Below, piece after piece: positions 37,285-46,066 of a stretch of 64,000 nucleotides of DNA. The stretch is from Gemmobacter caeruleus. GTDB lineage: Bacteria; Pseudomonadota; Alphaproteobacteria; Rhodobacterales; Rhodobacteraceae. The stretch is taken from contig NZ_VKKX01000001.1 in NCBI RefSeq assembly GCF_008271655.1, positions 1 through 64,000 on the forward strand. Direction: 5' to 3'. Below the pieces are notes generated by a model that did no database searches, was not told the origin of the DNA, and worked only from the letters and a program-made list of their open reading frames with translations. Both the position numbers and the translations under genes were made by a program. Numbering within the stretch: position 1 is the first letter of the stretch; every line of letters starts with the position of its first letter.

Positions 37285-37563
37285 CTTGCGATCTCCCTTG
37301 TGGCAGGCGGCGGGGTGCGGCCTTGTCCATAAATAACGACATTTCAGGTCGAGTATTGCAAGGGAATATTCACGTCAAATTTTGTCGTATATATGGAAAA
37401 TCCTTCTCCCGCTTGCCGGAGAAGTCACATAGAGCATTGTATAATAGTGATAAAATTCGCCTCCACCAGCCAGACAATATACACGATAAAAAATATAGAC
37501 ATTAATGGGAAATGGTGCATTCTGGTGCGGTGGCCCGGCGGACCGGGCGTGAAAGGGGGCAGG
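37285..37563. promoter_or_regulatory. Divergent promoter region of the sulfate operon and Lrp-type regulator
   Basis: 279 bases, strikingly AT-rich compared with the rest of the window. A perfect inverted repeat cttctcc (37403-37409) / ggagaag (37418-37424) lies near a tataat box at 37440-37445 reading toward the regulator gene. The regulator probably binds here to control both directions. Confidence 0.5.
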
Positions 37564-38040
37564 ATGACGGCCGAACTCGACCTGATCGACCGCAAGATCG
37601 TGGCAGAGCTGATGCGCGACGCGACGCTGCCGGTGGCGCGCATCGCAGACAGGGTGGGCCTGTCGCAAACCCCCTGCTGGAAGCGGATCCAGAAGCTCGA
37701 ATCTGCGGGCGTGCTGACCGGGCGGGTGGCGCTGGCCGATCCGCGCAAGCTGGGCTTCGGGCTGACCGTCTTTGTCGGGATCGAGGCCACCGACCATTCC
37801 GCCGAATGGCGCGAAACCTTTGACCGCGCCACCGCAGCCCTGCCCGAGATCATGGAGATCTACCGCATGGCGGGCAGCTTCGACTATCTGCTGCATGTCG
37901 CGGTGGCCGATATGGCGGCCTTTGACCGGCTGTATCGGCAGCTGACCGAAACCGTGCCGATCCGCAGCATGACCTCGCATTTCGCGATGGAGCGGCTGCG
38001 TTTCAGCACCGCCTATCCGGTGGCAACGGCGGCGCGGTGA
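37564..38040 (+). CDS. Lrp/AsnC-family regulator of the sulfate operon
   Basis: 158 residues: N-terminal helix-turn-helix (LIDRKIVAELMRDATLPVAR, GLSQTPCWKRIQKLE) and a RAM domain (LTVFVGIEATDHSAEW, MAGSFDYLLHVAVAD). The ATG at 37564 was chosen over an upstream in-frame codon at 37393, because the intervening residues look untranslated and a purine-rich site precedes it. Likely senses an amino acid such as cysteine (inference from its divergent position to sulfate uptake genes). Confidence 0.8.
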   Translation: MTAELDLIDRKIVAELMRDATLPVARIADRVGLSQTPCWKRIQKLESAGVLTGRVALADPRKLGFGLTVFVGIEATDHSAEWRETFDRATAALPEIMEIYRMAGSFDYLLHVAVADMAAFDRLYRQLTETVPIRSMTSHFAMERLRFSTAYPVATAAR

Positions 38041-38041
38041 A

Positions 38042-38057
38042 CCCTGCCGGGGCAGGG
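38042..38057. terminator. Short hairpin between convergent genes
   Basis: ccctgc and gcaggg pair around the loop cggg, directly after the regulator stop and 4 bases before the exporter stop. It could end transcription from both sides. Confidence 0.4.
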
Positions 38058-38060
38058 GGC

Positions 38061-38957
38061 TCAGCGCGCGGTCAGCCAGACCCCGACCAGCGTCGCCGCC
38101 AGCCCCGCGAACATCATCGGGGTCAGCGGCTCGGCGAACAGGGCCCAGGCCCAGACCATCGTGACCGGCGGGCTGAGATAGATCGCCGCGCTGACCTTGG
38201 CGGCGGGAAACATCCGCAGGCTGGTATAATAGACCGAATAGGCGCCGAAGGTCGCGATCAGCACCAGCCAGACCATGCCAAGGGCAAAGTTGCGCGTCAG
38301 CGGTGGCGCCAACCCGTCACCCGCCATCAGCGCGCAAAGCCCGAACAGCGCCGCGCCGGTCAGGCTCTGGATGCACAGGGCCTGATGCACCGGCAGATGC
38401 AGCACCTTGCGCCCCTTGTGCAGCACCGAGGCCAGGGCGAAGACCAGCATGGACCCGGCCGTGATCCCATAGGCCCAAAGCGGCGCCGCGCCCCAGGTCA
38501 GGCTGTCGAAGGACACGACCAGAACGCCGCTCACCGCGATGGCGGTGCCCAGCCATTGCCGGGGCGACAGCCGCTCGCCCAGCACGGGTTGCGCCAGGGC
38601 GGCAATGGCCAGCGGCAAAAGGTCAGAGATCAGCGCGACCAGCCCGGTCGGCACGCGCTGTTCGATCGCCAGCGCGAAACCGCCCAGATAGAGAAACACC
38701 GACATCACGCCGAACCCCATCTGGAACAGCACCGCGCGCCGGCCCGGCCTTGGCCCGAAGGCCAGCGCGAAGGGCAAGAGGATCAGCCCCGACAGCAGCG
38801 TGCGCCAGAACAGCAGCAGAACCACGCTTGCCTCCGCATTGGCAAAGCGGATGCCGATGAAGCCCGAACTCCAACCCAGGATCAGCAGCACCGCCATCAG
38901 CGGCCAAAGCAGCGGGTGGCGCGGCGGGGCAAGGGTGGTGGCGGGCAGGCTGGTCAT
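38061..38957 (-). CDS. EamA/DMT-family metabolite exporter
   Basis: 298 residues with ten hydrophobic helices in two EamA repeats (VLLILGWSSGFIGIRFANAE at the first helix; AKVSAAIYLSPPVTMVWAWA in the ninth). Such carriers export amino acids or other small metabolites. Start at 38955-38957 with GAGG six bases upstream; a longer start at 38987 is possible. Divergent from a LysR gene 158 bases away. Confidence 0.8.
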   Translation of the reverse strand: MTSLPATTLAPPRHPLLWPLMAVLLILGWSSGFIGIRFANAEASVVLLLFWRTLLSGLILLPFALAFGPRPGRRAVLFQMGFGVMSVFLYLGGFALAIEQRVPTGLVALISDLLPLAIAALAQPVLGERLSPRQWLGTAIAVSGVLVVSFDSLTWGAAPLWAYGITAGSMLVFALASVLHKGRKVLHLPVHQALCIQSLTGAALFGLCALMAGDGLAPPLTRNFALGMVWLVLIATFGAYSVYYTSLRMFPAAKVSAAIYLSPPVTMVWAWALFAEPLTPMMFAGLAATLVGVWLTAR

Positions 38958-39115
38958 CGGGGCCTCGATCTGATGCGCCTTCGTCATAGCGGGTGTCGCA
39001 ACCGCGCGCATATGACAAATTTCGATGGAACGATGAATTCATGGCGCCATGTGTAATGGGATATTGCCCCGTAAGGCTGCCGGGGGCATCCTGTAGGGCA
39101 ACAGGGGGTCAGACC

Positions 39116-40006
39116 ATGACAGATCTTTCCAGCCGCCGCCTTGATATCGACGCCCTGCGCGCCTTGCGGGCAATCCGCCAACAGGGCGGTGTGACCCGCG
39201 CCGCCGAGATGCTGGGTCTGACGCAATCGGCCGTCAGCCACAAGGTCAAGCGGCTGGAAACCAGCCTCGATTGCGATCTGCTGGCACTACGGCCGGGCGG
39301 GCCGCTGTTCACCGCGGCGGGCGACGATCTGCTGGACTATGCCGCGCGCATCCTTGATCTGCATGACGAGGCGCTGCTGAGCCTGACCAAGACCGATCTG
39401 TCCGGCCGCATCCAGCTCGGCCTGACCGAAGACACGACCTGTTCCGACCTGTCGCGCATTCTGGGCCGGTTTCACCGTCTGCATCCGCAGGTCGCCGTCC
39501 GCACCCGCGTCAGGATGAGCATCGAGTTGCGCGCGCTGCTGGAGCGGGGCGAGCTGGATGCCGCCATCCTTCAGGTCTTTGCCCATGAGGTGCGGCCGAC
39601 CGATGTCGCGCTGCTGCGCGAGGGCCTGCATTGGGTCAAGCTGGCGGGGCTGGCACTGCCCGAGCGCGGGCCGATCCCCTTTCTGTCCTTTGACGACGCC
39701 TGTTTCTATCGTCATTGGGCGATGGATGTCGGGCAGGATGACGGCGCCTTGCTGGAAACCGTGTTCGAATGCGCCAGCGCCGCCGGCATCGTGGCGGGCG
39801 TGCTGGCCGGGCTGGGCGTCGCGCTGCTGAGCGACCGCCACATCCGCCCCGATATGGAGGTGATCGACACGCGCCTGCCGCCACCGCCCGGTCTTGTCTA
39901 TGTCGTGCGCCGGGCCCGCCGCGCGCGCAATCCCGCGCTGGACTGCCTGGTTGCCGGCATCGTGGCCGAGGTCAGCCGCCAGGGCGGTCTGTCGCTGGTG
40001 GTCTGA
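39116..40006 (+). CDS. LysR-family regulator next to the EamA exporter
   Basis: 296 residues: winged helix (LRALRAIRQQGGVTRAAEML, LTQSAVSHKVKRLE) and an effector domain with SGRIQLGLTEDTTCSDLSRI. Start at 39116 behind an AGGGGG site. It probably controls the divergent exporter gene. Confidence 0.8.
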   Translation: MTDLSSRRLDIDALRALRAIRQQGGVTRAAEMLGLTQSAVSHKVKRLETSLDCDLLALRPGGPLFTAAGDDLLDYAARILDLHDEALLSLTKTDLSGRIQLGLTEDTTCSDLSRILGRFHRLHPQVAVRTRVRMSIELRALLERGELDAAILQVFAHEVRPTDVALLREGLHWVKLAGLALPERGPIPFLSFDDACFYRHWAMDVGQDDGALLETVFECASAAGIVAGVLAGLGVALLSDRHIRPDMEVIDTRLPPPPGLVYVVRRARRARNPALDCLVAGIVAEVSRQGGLSLVV

Positions 40007-40100
40007 GGCCGGATGCCGCAGGACCACGCGCGACGTGCCGTGGTGACAGTCGCGCCGCAGGGTGTAGGATCGGGCAGAATAGCCGCAGCAGGAGGCACGC

Positions 40101-40511
40101 ATGGAATACCGCGTTCACGCCCGTCGCATTGATGCCCATGGCAGCCTGGCCGTCGCCGGCGCGGCAGAGGTCACGCTGGACACCGACCTGGCCGGCCGCC
40201 CCGACGCCATGAACCCGGTGGAGCTGCTGCTTTCGGCGCTGGCGGCCTGCATGCTCAAGGGTATCGAGCGGGTGATGCCGATGCTGCATTTCCAGCTCGA
40301 CGGCGCCGAATTGCGGCTTGAGGCCCTGCGCCAGGACGCGCCACCCCGGTTGACCCTGATCCGTTACGAAATCGTGGTGGACAGCGCCGAAACCGACCAG
40401 CGCCTTGATCTTTTGCACCGCAACATCCTGAAATACGGCACGATCTCGAACACGCTCGCCGCCGCCGTGCCGCTGGAGGGCACCCTGCGCCGCGCGGCCG
40501 GCAGGGGCTGA
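40101..40511 (+). CDS. OsmC-family protein
   Basis: 136 residues of the OsmC/Ohr fold: MNPVELLLSALAACMLKGIE carries the single conserved cysteine near residue 51, and KYGTISNTLAAAVPLEG the typical C-terminal strand. Family members reduce organic peroxides, but this one shows only one of the two redox cysteines, as many OsmC-like proteins of unknown function do. AGGAGG-like site upstream. Convergent with acr3. Confidence 0.75.
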   Translation: MEYRVHARRIDAHGSLAVAGAAEVTLDTDLAGRPDAMNPVELLLSALAACMLKGIERVMPMLHFQLDGAELRLEALRQDAPPRLTLIRYEIVVDSAETDQRLDLLHRNILKYGTISNTLAAAVPLEGTLRRAAGRG

Positions 40512-40516
40512 GCCGG

Positions 40517-41530
40517 TCAGGCCGGGAATCTGTCGCGCGTCCGATTGGCAAAGGCCACCAGCGACAGCATGACCGGCACCTCGACCAGCACGCCCACCAC
40601 CGTCGCCAGCGCCGCCCCGGAATGGATGCCGAACAGCCCGATTGCCACCGCCACCGCCAGTTCAAAGAAATTGGAGGTGCCGATCAGCGCGCAGGGCGCC
40701 GCCACCCGATGCGGCAACCGCCAGAGCCAGGCCCAGCCATAGCCAAGCGCGAAGATGCCATAGGACTGGATCACGATAGGCACCGCGATCAGCCCGATCA
40801 GCAGCGGCTGGGCCAGGATCACCGGCCCCTGAAAGCCGAACAGCAACACCACCGTCAGCAAGAGACCGAGCACGGAAACCGGCTTGATCCGCGCGGTAAA
40901 GGTCTCGACCGGGATGCCCCGCGCGATCAATGCCCGCCGCGTCAGCGCCCCGGCGATCAGCGGAATCACGATATACAGGATCACCGACAGAATCAGCGTC
41001 GCCCAGGGCACGGACAATTCGGTGACACCCAGCAGCAACGCCACGATGGGCGCAAAGGCCACGACCATGATCAGGTCGTTCACCGAGACCTGCACCAGCG
41101 TATAATTGGGATCGCCGCGCGTCAGCTGCGACCAGACGAAGACCATCGCCGTGCAGGGTGCCGCACCCAGCAGGATCAGCCCGGCGATATAGGCCTGCGC
41201 CTGTTCCGGGTCGATCAGCCCGGCAAAGAGATGCCCGAGGAACAGCACCGCCAGCCCGGCCATGGTAAAGGGCTTGACCAGCCAGTTGATGACCAGCGTC
41301 ACCACCAGGCCACGGGGCCGGCGACCGACCTCTTTCAACGATGCCAGATCGACCGCGATCATCATCGGATAGACCATGGCCCAGATCAGCACCGCGACGA
41401 CAAGGTTGACCGACGCATATTCCATCCCGGCCAGCACGCGGAACAACCCCGGCACCGCCGCGCCAAGCGCCAGCCCCGCCAGGATGCAGATCGCGACCCA
41501 GAGCGTCAGCCAGCGTTCAAAGAGACCCAT
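40517..41530 (-). CDS. acr3: Arsenite efflux permease Acr3
   Basis: 337 residues with ten helices of the BART/Acr3 family. The essential cysteine is in [14 protein letters not shown], and the second conserved Acr3 block reads [18 protein letters not shown]. It exports arsenite (or antimonite) across the inner membrane. Start at 41528-41530 behind GGAAAGGAAAG. Unusually, no arsR, arsC or arsH gene lies next to it; upstream is a 370-base gap. Confidence 0.88.
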   Translation of the reverse strand: MGLFERWLTLWVAICILAGLALGAAVPGLFRVLAGMEYASVNLVVAVLIWAMVYPMMIAVDLASLKEVGRRPRGLVVTLVINWLVKPFTMAGLAVLFLGHLFAGLIDPEQAQAYIAGLILLGAAPCTAMVFVWSQLTRGDPNYTLVQVSVNDLIMVVAFAPIVALLLGVTELSVPWATLILSVILYIVIPLIAGALTRRALIARGIPVETFTARIKPVSVLGLLLTVVLLFGFQGPVILAQPLLIGLIAVPIVIQSYGIFALGYGWAWLWRLPHRVAAPCALIGTSNFFELAVAVAIGLFGIHSGAALATVVGVLVEVPVMLSLVAFANRTRDRFPA

Positions 41531-41882
41531 GCGCTTTCCTTTCCCGGGATGTTCGGTCGCGAAACTGCCCGAAAACGCCGCCGCGCACCACTGCCGCGTT
41601 TGCTCCTGCGCTTCGCCACGCTGGCATAAATACATTACATAAGACTGATTATCCGATATGTGCCGCATGCCGTGGCGCATTCTAACCGGGGTGAGGCCGA
41701 AGGCCTATCTCGCTGAACAGCAAGCAGAACTGACATGGCCTGAGGCTCGGCATGCGCCTTTGCCCCCCCCCGGACGGGTCGTCAGACCGATCACAGCGGG
41801 TCAGCCGATGGCAGGAAGTTTGATGCGGTTGTAACCGCCCATTGCGCCATCGCCAGACGACCGCCATCAGATTCCACTTTAT
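41531..41882. other. Gap between acr3 and marR
   Basis: No gene is supported. The acr3-proximal 100 bases are AT-rich (attacataag, gattatccgatatg) and should hold the acr3 promoter. Towards 41750-41860 the sequence is GC-rich and has only short frames without family resemblance. An arsR-type gene, expected here, is not present. Confidence 0.45.
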
Positions 41883-41901
41883 TAGTAACCCATGATTACT
41901 A
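41883..41901 (+). promoter_or_regulatory. Palindromic operator ahead of the MarR-EmrAB operon
   Basis: Perfect 6-bp arms tagtaa (41883-41888) and ttacta (41896-41901) with 7 bases between, lying directly before the regulator start. This is the size and position of a MarR-family operator for autorepression. Confidence 0.6.
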
Positions 41902-41904
41902 TAT

Positions 41905-42378
41905 ATGTCGCTTATGAGTTACCGAATCGAACGCCTTGCCATGTTGCTCAATGACGCCTCGCGCGCGATGCGCCGCCGGTTCGAGGCGCGCTCGACCGAA
42001 TGGGGGCTTTCGGCGACGCAATGGCGCCTGCTCGCCATCATCCTCAACGAGGGACCGCAGACCCAGGCCACCCTGGCCGAGCGGCTGGACGTGGAACCGA
42101 TGAGCGTGTCGCGCCTGATCGACCGGATGGAAAGCGGCGGCTGGGTGCGCCGCATCGTCCACCCCGAGGATCGCCGCGCCCGCATGGTGGAGCCGACGGA
42201 AAAGGCCGCCGCCGCCGCGCCCGAGGTCAAGGTGATCATCGAGCGGATCTATGACGAGGCCCTGCTGCATCTGACCGATGACGAGCGGCGCATCTTTCAT
42301 CACGCGCTGTTACGCGTGATCGACACCTTGAACAGCCCGGCCGAAGGTGCCGGACCCGAGACAGAGCCAAAGCCATGA
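41905..42378 (+). CDS. MarR-family transcriptional regulator
   Basis: 157 residues with the MarR winged helix: WGLSATQWRLLAIILNEG, TLAERLDVEPMSVSRLIDRM and a wing VHPEDRRARMVEPTEKA. It probably represses the efflux operon it heads and is released by drug-like ligands. Two start codons are possible (41905 or 41914); no ribosome-binding site is seen for either, so a leaderless message is possible. The stop overlaps emrA (ATGA). Confidence 0.82.
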   Translation: MSLMSYRIERLAMLLNDASRAMRRRFEARSTEWGLSATQWRLLAIILNEGPQTQATLAERLDVEPMSVSRLIDRMESGGWVRRIVHPEDRRARMVEPTEKAAAAAPEVKVIIERIYDEALLHLTDDERRIFHHALLRVIDTLNSPAEGAGPETEPKP

Positions 42379-43478
42379 GCGACATTCCCGAAGCCCCGCC
42401 CGCCACCGACAGCCGCTCCGCGACCCCGGCCGCGCCGCGCCGCACCAGCCCGCTGCGGCGGCTGGTCACCATGATCGGCCTCCCCGCGGTCGTGGCCCTT
42501 GGCGCGGGCTATTTCTGGCTGGCCGGCGCCGGCACCGAAACGACCGAGAACGCCAATCTCCACCTTGCCCATATCGCGGTGGCCCCCGGGATCGGTGGCC
42601 GGGTGACCCGGGTCGGGGTGAGCGAGCTTCAGCATGTCAGCAAGGGCGATCTGCTGTTTCAGGTGGACCCGGAGCCTTACAATCTGGCCGTCGCACAGGC
42701 CGAAGTGGCGCTGCGCGCCGCCCGGATGCAGGTCGATCAGCTGAAGGCGGGCTATCGTCAGGCCGCCGCGCAGGCCGCCGTCTCGGCCGAGAATGCCGAG
42801 TATCAGCAGCACGAGCTGGACCGCACCGAGGCCCTGTTGCGCAAGGGGGTCGCCACCCCGTCCGAGCTGGACGACATGCGCCACACCGCCCGTCAGGCCG
42901 AAGATCAGGCGACGGTCGCGCGGCTGGCCGTCTCTGCCGCGTTGACCGCGCTTGGCGGCGACCCGGAGGCCGAAACCGATGGTCATCCGGTCGTGCGGGC
43001 GGCGCTGGTCGATCTGGACCGCGCGCGCTACAACCTGTCGCAGACCACGGTGACCGCCCCGGCCGACGGGCTGATCTATCAGGCCGCGTCGTTCCGCGAA
43101 GGGGCGATGGTCACGGCGGGGCAATCGGTCTTTGCGCTGGTCGAATCCGACGAGGTCTGGGTCGAGGCGAATTTCAAGGAAACCCAGCTTTACGCCATGG
43201 CGCCCGACCAGAAGGCCGAGATCGAATTCGACGCCCAGCCCGGCCGCAGCTTTGCCGGCACGGTCGAGGCCATCGGCGCGGGCACGGGGGCCGAATTTTC
43301 GCTGCTGCCGGCGCAGAATGCCACCGGCAACTGGGTCAAGGTCACGCAGCGCGTGCCGGTGCGCATCCGGCTGGATCACCCCGACCAACTGGCGGGCCTG
43401 GCCACCGGCCTTTCCGCCAGCGTGACGGTCGAGACCGGCGCCCCCGGCCTGTTTGGCGCAGCCCGCGCCGCCGAGTAA
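42375..43478 (+). CDS. emrA: HlyD/EmrA-family membrane fusion protein
   Basis: 367 residues: cytoplasmic tail, one membrane helix (about 33-50), a biotinyl-lipoyl-like domain (VAPGIGGRVTRVGVSELQHV), a coiled-coil hairpin (residues about 105-195) and a beta-barrel (ADGLIYQAASFREGAMVTAG). It links the EmrB pump to the outer membrane channel. Coupled with marR by a 4-base overlap and 15 bases before emrB. Confidence 0.85.
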   Translation: MSDIPEAPPATDSRSATPAAPRRTSPLRRLVTMIGLPAVVALGAGYFWLAGAGTETTENANLHLAHIAVAPGIGGRVTRVGVSELQHVSKGDLLFQVDPEPYNLAVAQAEVALRAARMQVDQLKAGYRQAAAQAAVSAENAEYQQHELDRTEALLRKGVATPSELDDMRHTARQAEDQATVARLAVSAALTALGGDPEAETDGHPVVRAALVDLDRARYNLSQTTVTAPADGLIYQAASFREGAMVTAGQSVFALVESDEVWVEANFKETQLYAMAPDQKAEIEFDAQPGRSFAGTVEAIGAGTGAEFSLLPAQNATGNWVKVTQRVPVRIRLDHPDQLAGLATGLSASVTVETGAPGLFGAARAAE

Positions 43479-43493
43479 CGGATCGGACCGATC

Positions 43494-44990
43494 ATGACCG
43501 CCCTTGCCGCCGCGCAGCCCGAGGTGAAACATCGCGGGCTGATCACCCTGTCGATCATGCTGGCCACCATCATGCAGGTGCTGGACACGACGATCGCCAA
43601 TGTCGCCCTGCCCTCGATGACCGGCGATCTGGGCGCCTCGCAGGATACGATCACCTGGGTTCTGACCAGCTATATCGTCGCCTCGGCCATCGTGACGCCG
43701 ATGACCGGCTGGCTGGCCGACCGCTTTGGCAAGCGCGAGCTGTTTCTGGTGTCGATCATCGGCTTTGTCGCCACCTCCATGGCCTGCGGCATGGCCTGGA
43801 ACCTGACCTCGATGGTGGTGTTCCGGCTGTTGCAGGGCCTGTTCGGCGCCGCGATCGTGCCGCTGTCGCAGACCTTCCTGCTGGATATCAACCCGCGCGA
43901 AAAGGCCGGGCAGGCCATGGCGATGTGGGGCGCGGGTATCATGGTCGGCCCGATCATCGGCCCGACGCTGGGCGGCTGGCTGACCGAAAGCTACAACTGG
44001 CGATGGGTTTTCTTTATCAACCTGCCGGTCGGCATCATCGCCTTTCTCGGCTCGGCCGCCTTTCTGCCGCGCAGCCAGCAGCGCCCGCGCAGCTTTGATC
44101 TGATGGGTTTCGGCCTGTTGTCGCTGGGCATCGGCGCGATGCAACTGATGCTGGATCGCGGCGGCGAGGTGGACTGGTTCGCCTCTGGCGAGATCTGGAT
44201 CTATGCGGTGCTGACCTTTGCCGGGTTCTGGATGTTCGCCACGCATATCCGCCACACCGAACATCCCTTTCTGGACCCGCGCATCTTTGCCGACCGCAAC
44301 TTTGCCACCGGGCTGGTGTTCATCTTTGTGATCGGGGTGCTGCTGCTGTCATCGCTGGCGCTGCTGCCGCCCATGCTGTCGCGGATCCTCAGCTATCCGG
44401 TCATCACGACCGGGCTGGTCATGGCGCCGCGCGGGGTGGGGACCATGGTCTCGATGCTGGTCGTGGGGCGGCTGGTGCGCATCATCGACCCGCGCCTGCT
44501 CGTGGTGACGGGGCTGTTGCTGACCGCGCTGTCGCTGTGGGAGATGTCGGGCTTTTCGCCGCAGATGGATGCGGTGCCGATCATCCGGTCGGGCATCGTG
44601 CAGGGGCTGGGCCTCGGGCTGGTTTTCGTGCCGCTTTCGACAATCGCCTTTGCCACGCTGGAGCCGCGGTTCCGCGCCGATGCGACCAGCCTGTTCAGCC
44701 TGGTGCGCAATATCGGATCGTCCGTCGGGATTTCCATCGTCTCGGTGCTGCTGACGCGCAACATCCAGATCAATCACGCCGAACTTTCGGCCACCATCAC
44801 GCCCTGGAACCCGGTGCTGCGGCAGTTGAACCCGGCGGCGGCGACCGGCAATCCGGCCGCCCTGTCCGGCATCGACGGGATGATCAACGCGCAGGCGGCG
44901 ATGATCTCTTACCTCGATGATTTCTGGCTGATGATGTGGATCACCCTGGCCGCCATTCCGCTGGCGCTGGTCCTGCGCAAAGCGGATTGA
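43494..44990 (+). CDS. emrB: EmrB/QacA-family (DHA2) multidrug MFS pump
   Basis: 498 residues and 14 helices. Motif A is GWLADRFGKRELF, motif C-like segment MWGAGIMVGPIIGPTLGGWL, and LDTTIANVALPSM is the DHA2 D1 motif. It uses the proton gradient to expel hydrophobic drugs with EmrA. Last gene of the marR operon; it converges with an ABC ATPase gene, with 7 bases between. Confidence 0.87.
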   Translation: MTALAAAQPEVKHRGLITLSIMLATIMQVLDTTIANVALPSMTGDLGASQDTITWVLTSYIVASAIVTPMTGWLADRFGKRELFLVSIIGFVATSMACGMAWNLTSMVVFRLLQGLFGAAIVPLSQTFLLDINPREKAGQAMAMWGAGIMVGPIIGPTLGGWLTESYNWRWVFFINLPVGIIAFLGSAAFLPRSQQRPRSFDLMGFGLLSLGIGAMQLMLDRGGEVDWFASGEIWIYAVLTFAGFWMFATHIRHTEHPFLDPRIFADRNFATGLVFIFVIGVLLLSSLALLPPMLSRILSYPVITTGLVMAPRGVGTMVSMLVVGRLVRIIDPRLLVVTGLLLTALSLWEMSGFSPQMDAVPIIRSGIVQGLGLGLVFVPLSTIAFATLEPRFRADATSLFSLVRNIGSSVGISIVSVLLTRNIQINHAELSATITPWNPVLRQLNPAAATGNPAALSGIDGMINAQAAMISYLDDFWLMMWITLAAIPLALVLRKAD

Positions 44991-44997
44991 GGGGCGA

Positions 44998-46050
44998 TCA
45001 CCCCGCAACCAGCCGCAGGTCGCCGGGATGCCAGCTCAGCGTCACGCTGTCGCCCTTGCGAAACGGCGTGGCCGAAGGCGGCAGGATGGCAAAGACCTCG
45101 CCCGCCGGGGTGGCCAGCGTATACTGGATCGAATTGCCCAGATAGGCCGCATAGCTGACCTCGGCGGAAATGCCGCCCGGCGCCGCACCTGCCGAAAGCC
45201 GCACCTGATGCGGGCGCAAGACCAGCTTGGCCGGGCCTTTGGCACTGCTGGCCAGCGGCAGGTCATGGGTCTGATCGAGCAAGCGCACCCGTGTGGCGGC
45301 GCCGGCCTCCAGCACCTCGACATCCAGCAGGTTCGCGTCGCCGATGAAATCCGCGATAAAGGCCGAAGCCGGGCGTTCATACAGGTCGTGCGGCGTGCCT
45401 TCCTGCGCGATCTCGGCATTCTTCATCACGATGATCCGGTCGGAAACCGCCATGGCCTCTTCCTGATCGTGGGTCACATAGACCGCGGTCAGGCCAAGGC
45501 GCTGCTGGATCTGGCGGATTTCCTCGCGCACATGGCGGCGCAGCTTGGCGTCCAGGTTCGAGAGCGGCTCATCCAGCAGAAGAACCTCGGGTTCCAGCAC
45601 GATGGCCCGGGCCACCGCGACGCGCTGCTGCTGCCCGCCCGACAGTTCCGACGGCAGCCGCGCGCCAAAGCCCTTCAGCCCCACCATCTCCAGCCCGGCC
45701 TCGGCCCGCTGGGTCATTTCGGCCTTGGGCATGCGCTTGACGCTCAGGCCATAGGCCACGTTTTCCAGCACGTTCATATGCGGGAACAGCGCGTAGGACT
45801 GGAACACCATCGACACCCGCCGATAGGTCGCGGACAGATGCGTCACATCCTGCCCGCCGATCAGGATCCGCCCCTCGGAGGCGCTTTCCAGCCCGGCGAT
45901 CAGCCGCAGCGTCGTGGTCTTGCCGCAGCCCGACGGCCCCAGCAGCGTGCAAAGCGTGCCGGGCTGGATGTCCAGCGTCAGCGGCTTCAGCGCCGTCACC
46001 TCGCCATAGCGCTTGGTGACATTCTCGAAACGGACAGAGCCCTTGGTCAT
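44998..46050 (-). CDS. ABC transporter ATPase, FbpC/AfuC type
   Basis: 350 residues: Walker A GPSGCGKTTTLRLIAGLE, signature LSGGQQQRVAVARAI, Walker B VLLLDEPLSNLDAKL, followed by a C-terminal TOBE domain (LVLRPHQVRLS). Family includes ferric iron, spermidine and sugar-phosphate importers. I chose ATG 46048-46050 because AAAGG precedes it; an ATG at 46065 is also possible. Last gene of a binding protein-permease-ATPase operon. Confidence 0.83.
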   Translation of the reverse strand: MTKGSVRFENVTKRYGEVTALKPLTLDIQPGTLCTLLGPSGCGKTTTLRLIAGLESASEGRILIGGQDVTHLSATYRRVSMVFQSYALFPHMNVLENVAYGLSVKRMPKAEMTQRAEAGLEMVGLKGFGARLPSELSGGQQQRVAVARAIVLEPEVLLLDEPLSNLDAKLRRHVREEIRQIQQRLGLTAVYVTHDQEEAMAVSDRIIVMKNAEIAQEGTPHDLYERPASAFIADFIGDANLLDVEVLEAGAATRVRLLDQTHDLPLASSAKGPAKLVLRPHQVRLSAGAAPGGISAEVSYAAYLGNSIQYTLATPAGEVFAILPPSATPFRKGDSVTLSWHPGDLRLVAG

Positions 46051-46066
46051 CTCAGAACCTTTCATG

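Noticed and set aside
37393-37563. Longer start for the Lrp-type regulator at 37393
   Set aside because: The extra 57 residues come from AT-rich promoter-like DNA, have no family similarity, and the ATG at 37564 matches the family N-terminus.
41682-41867. 61-codon minus-strand frame between acr3 and marR
   Set aside because: No family resemblance or ribosome-binding site; too short to support.
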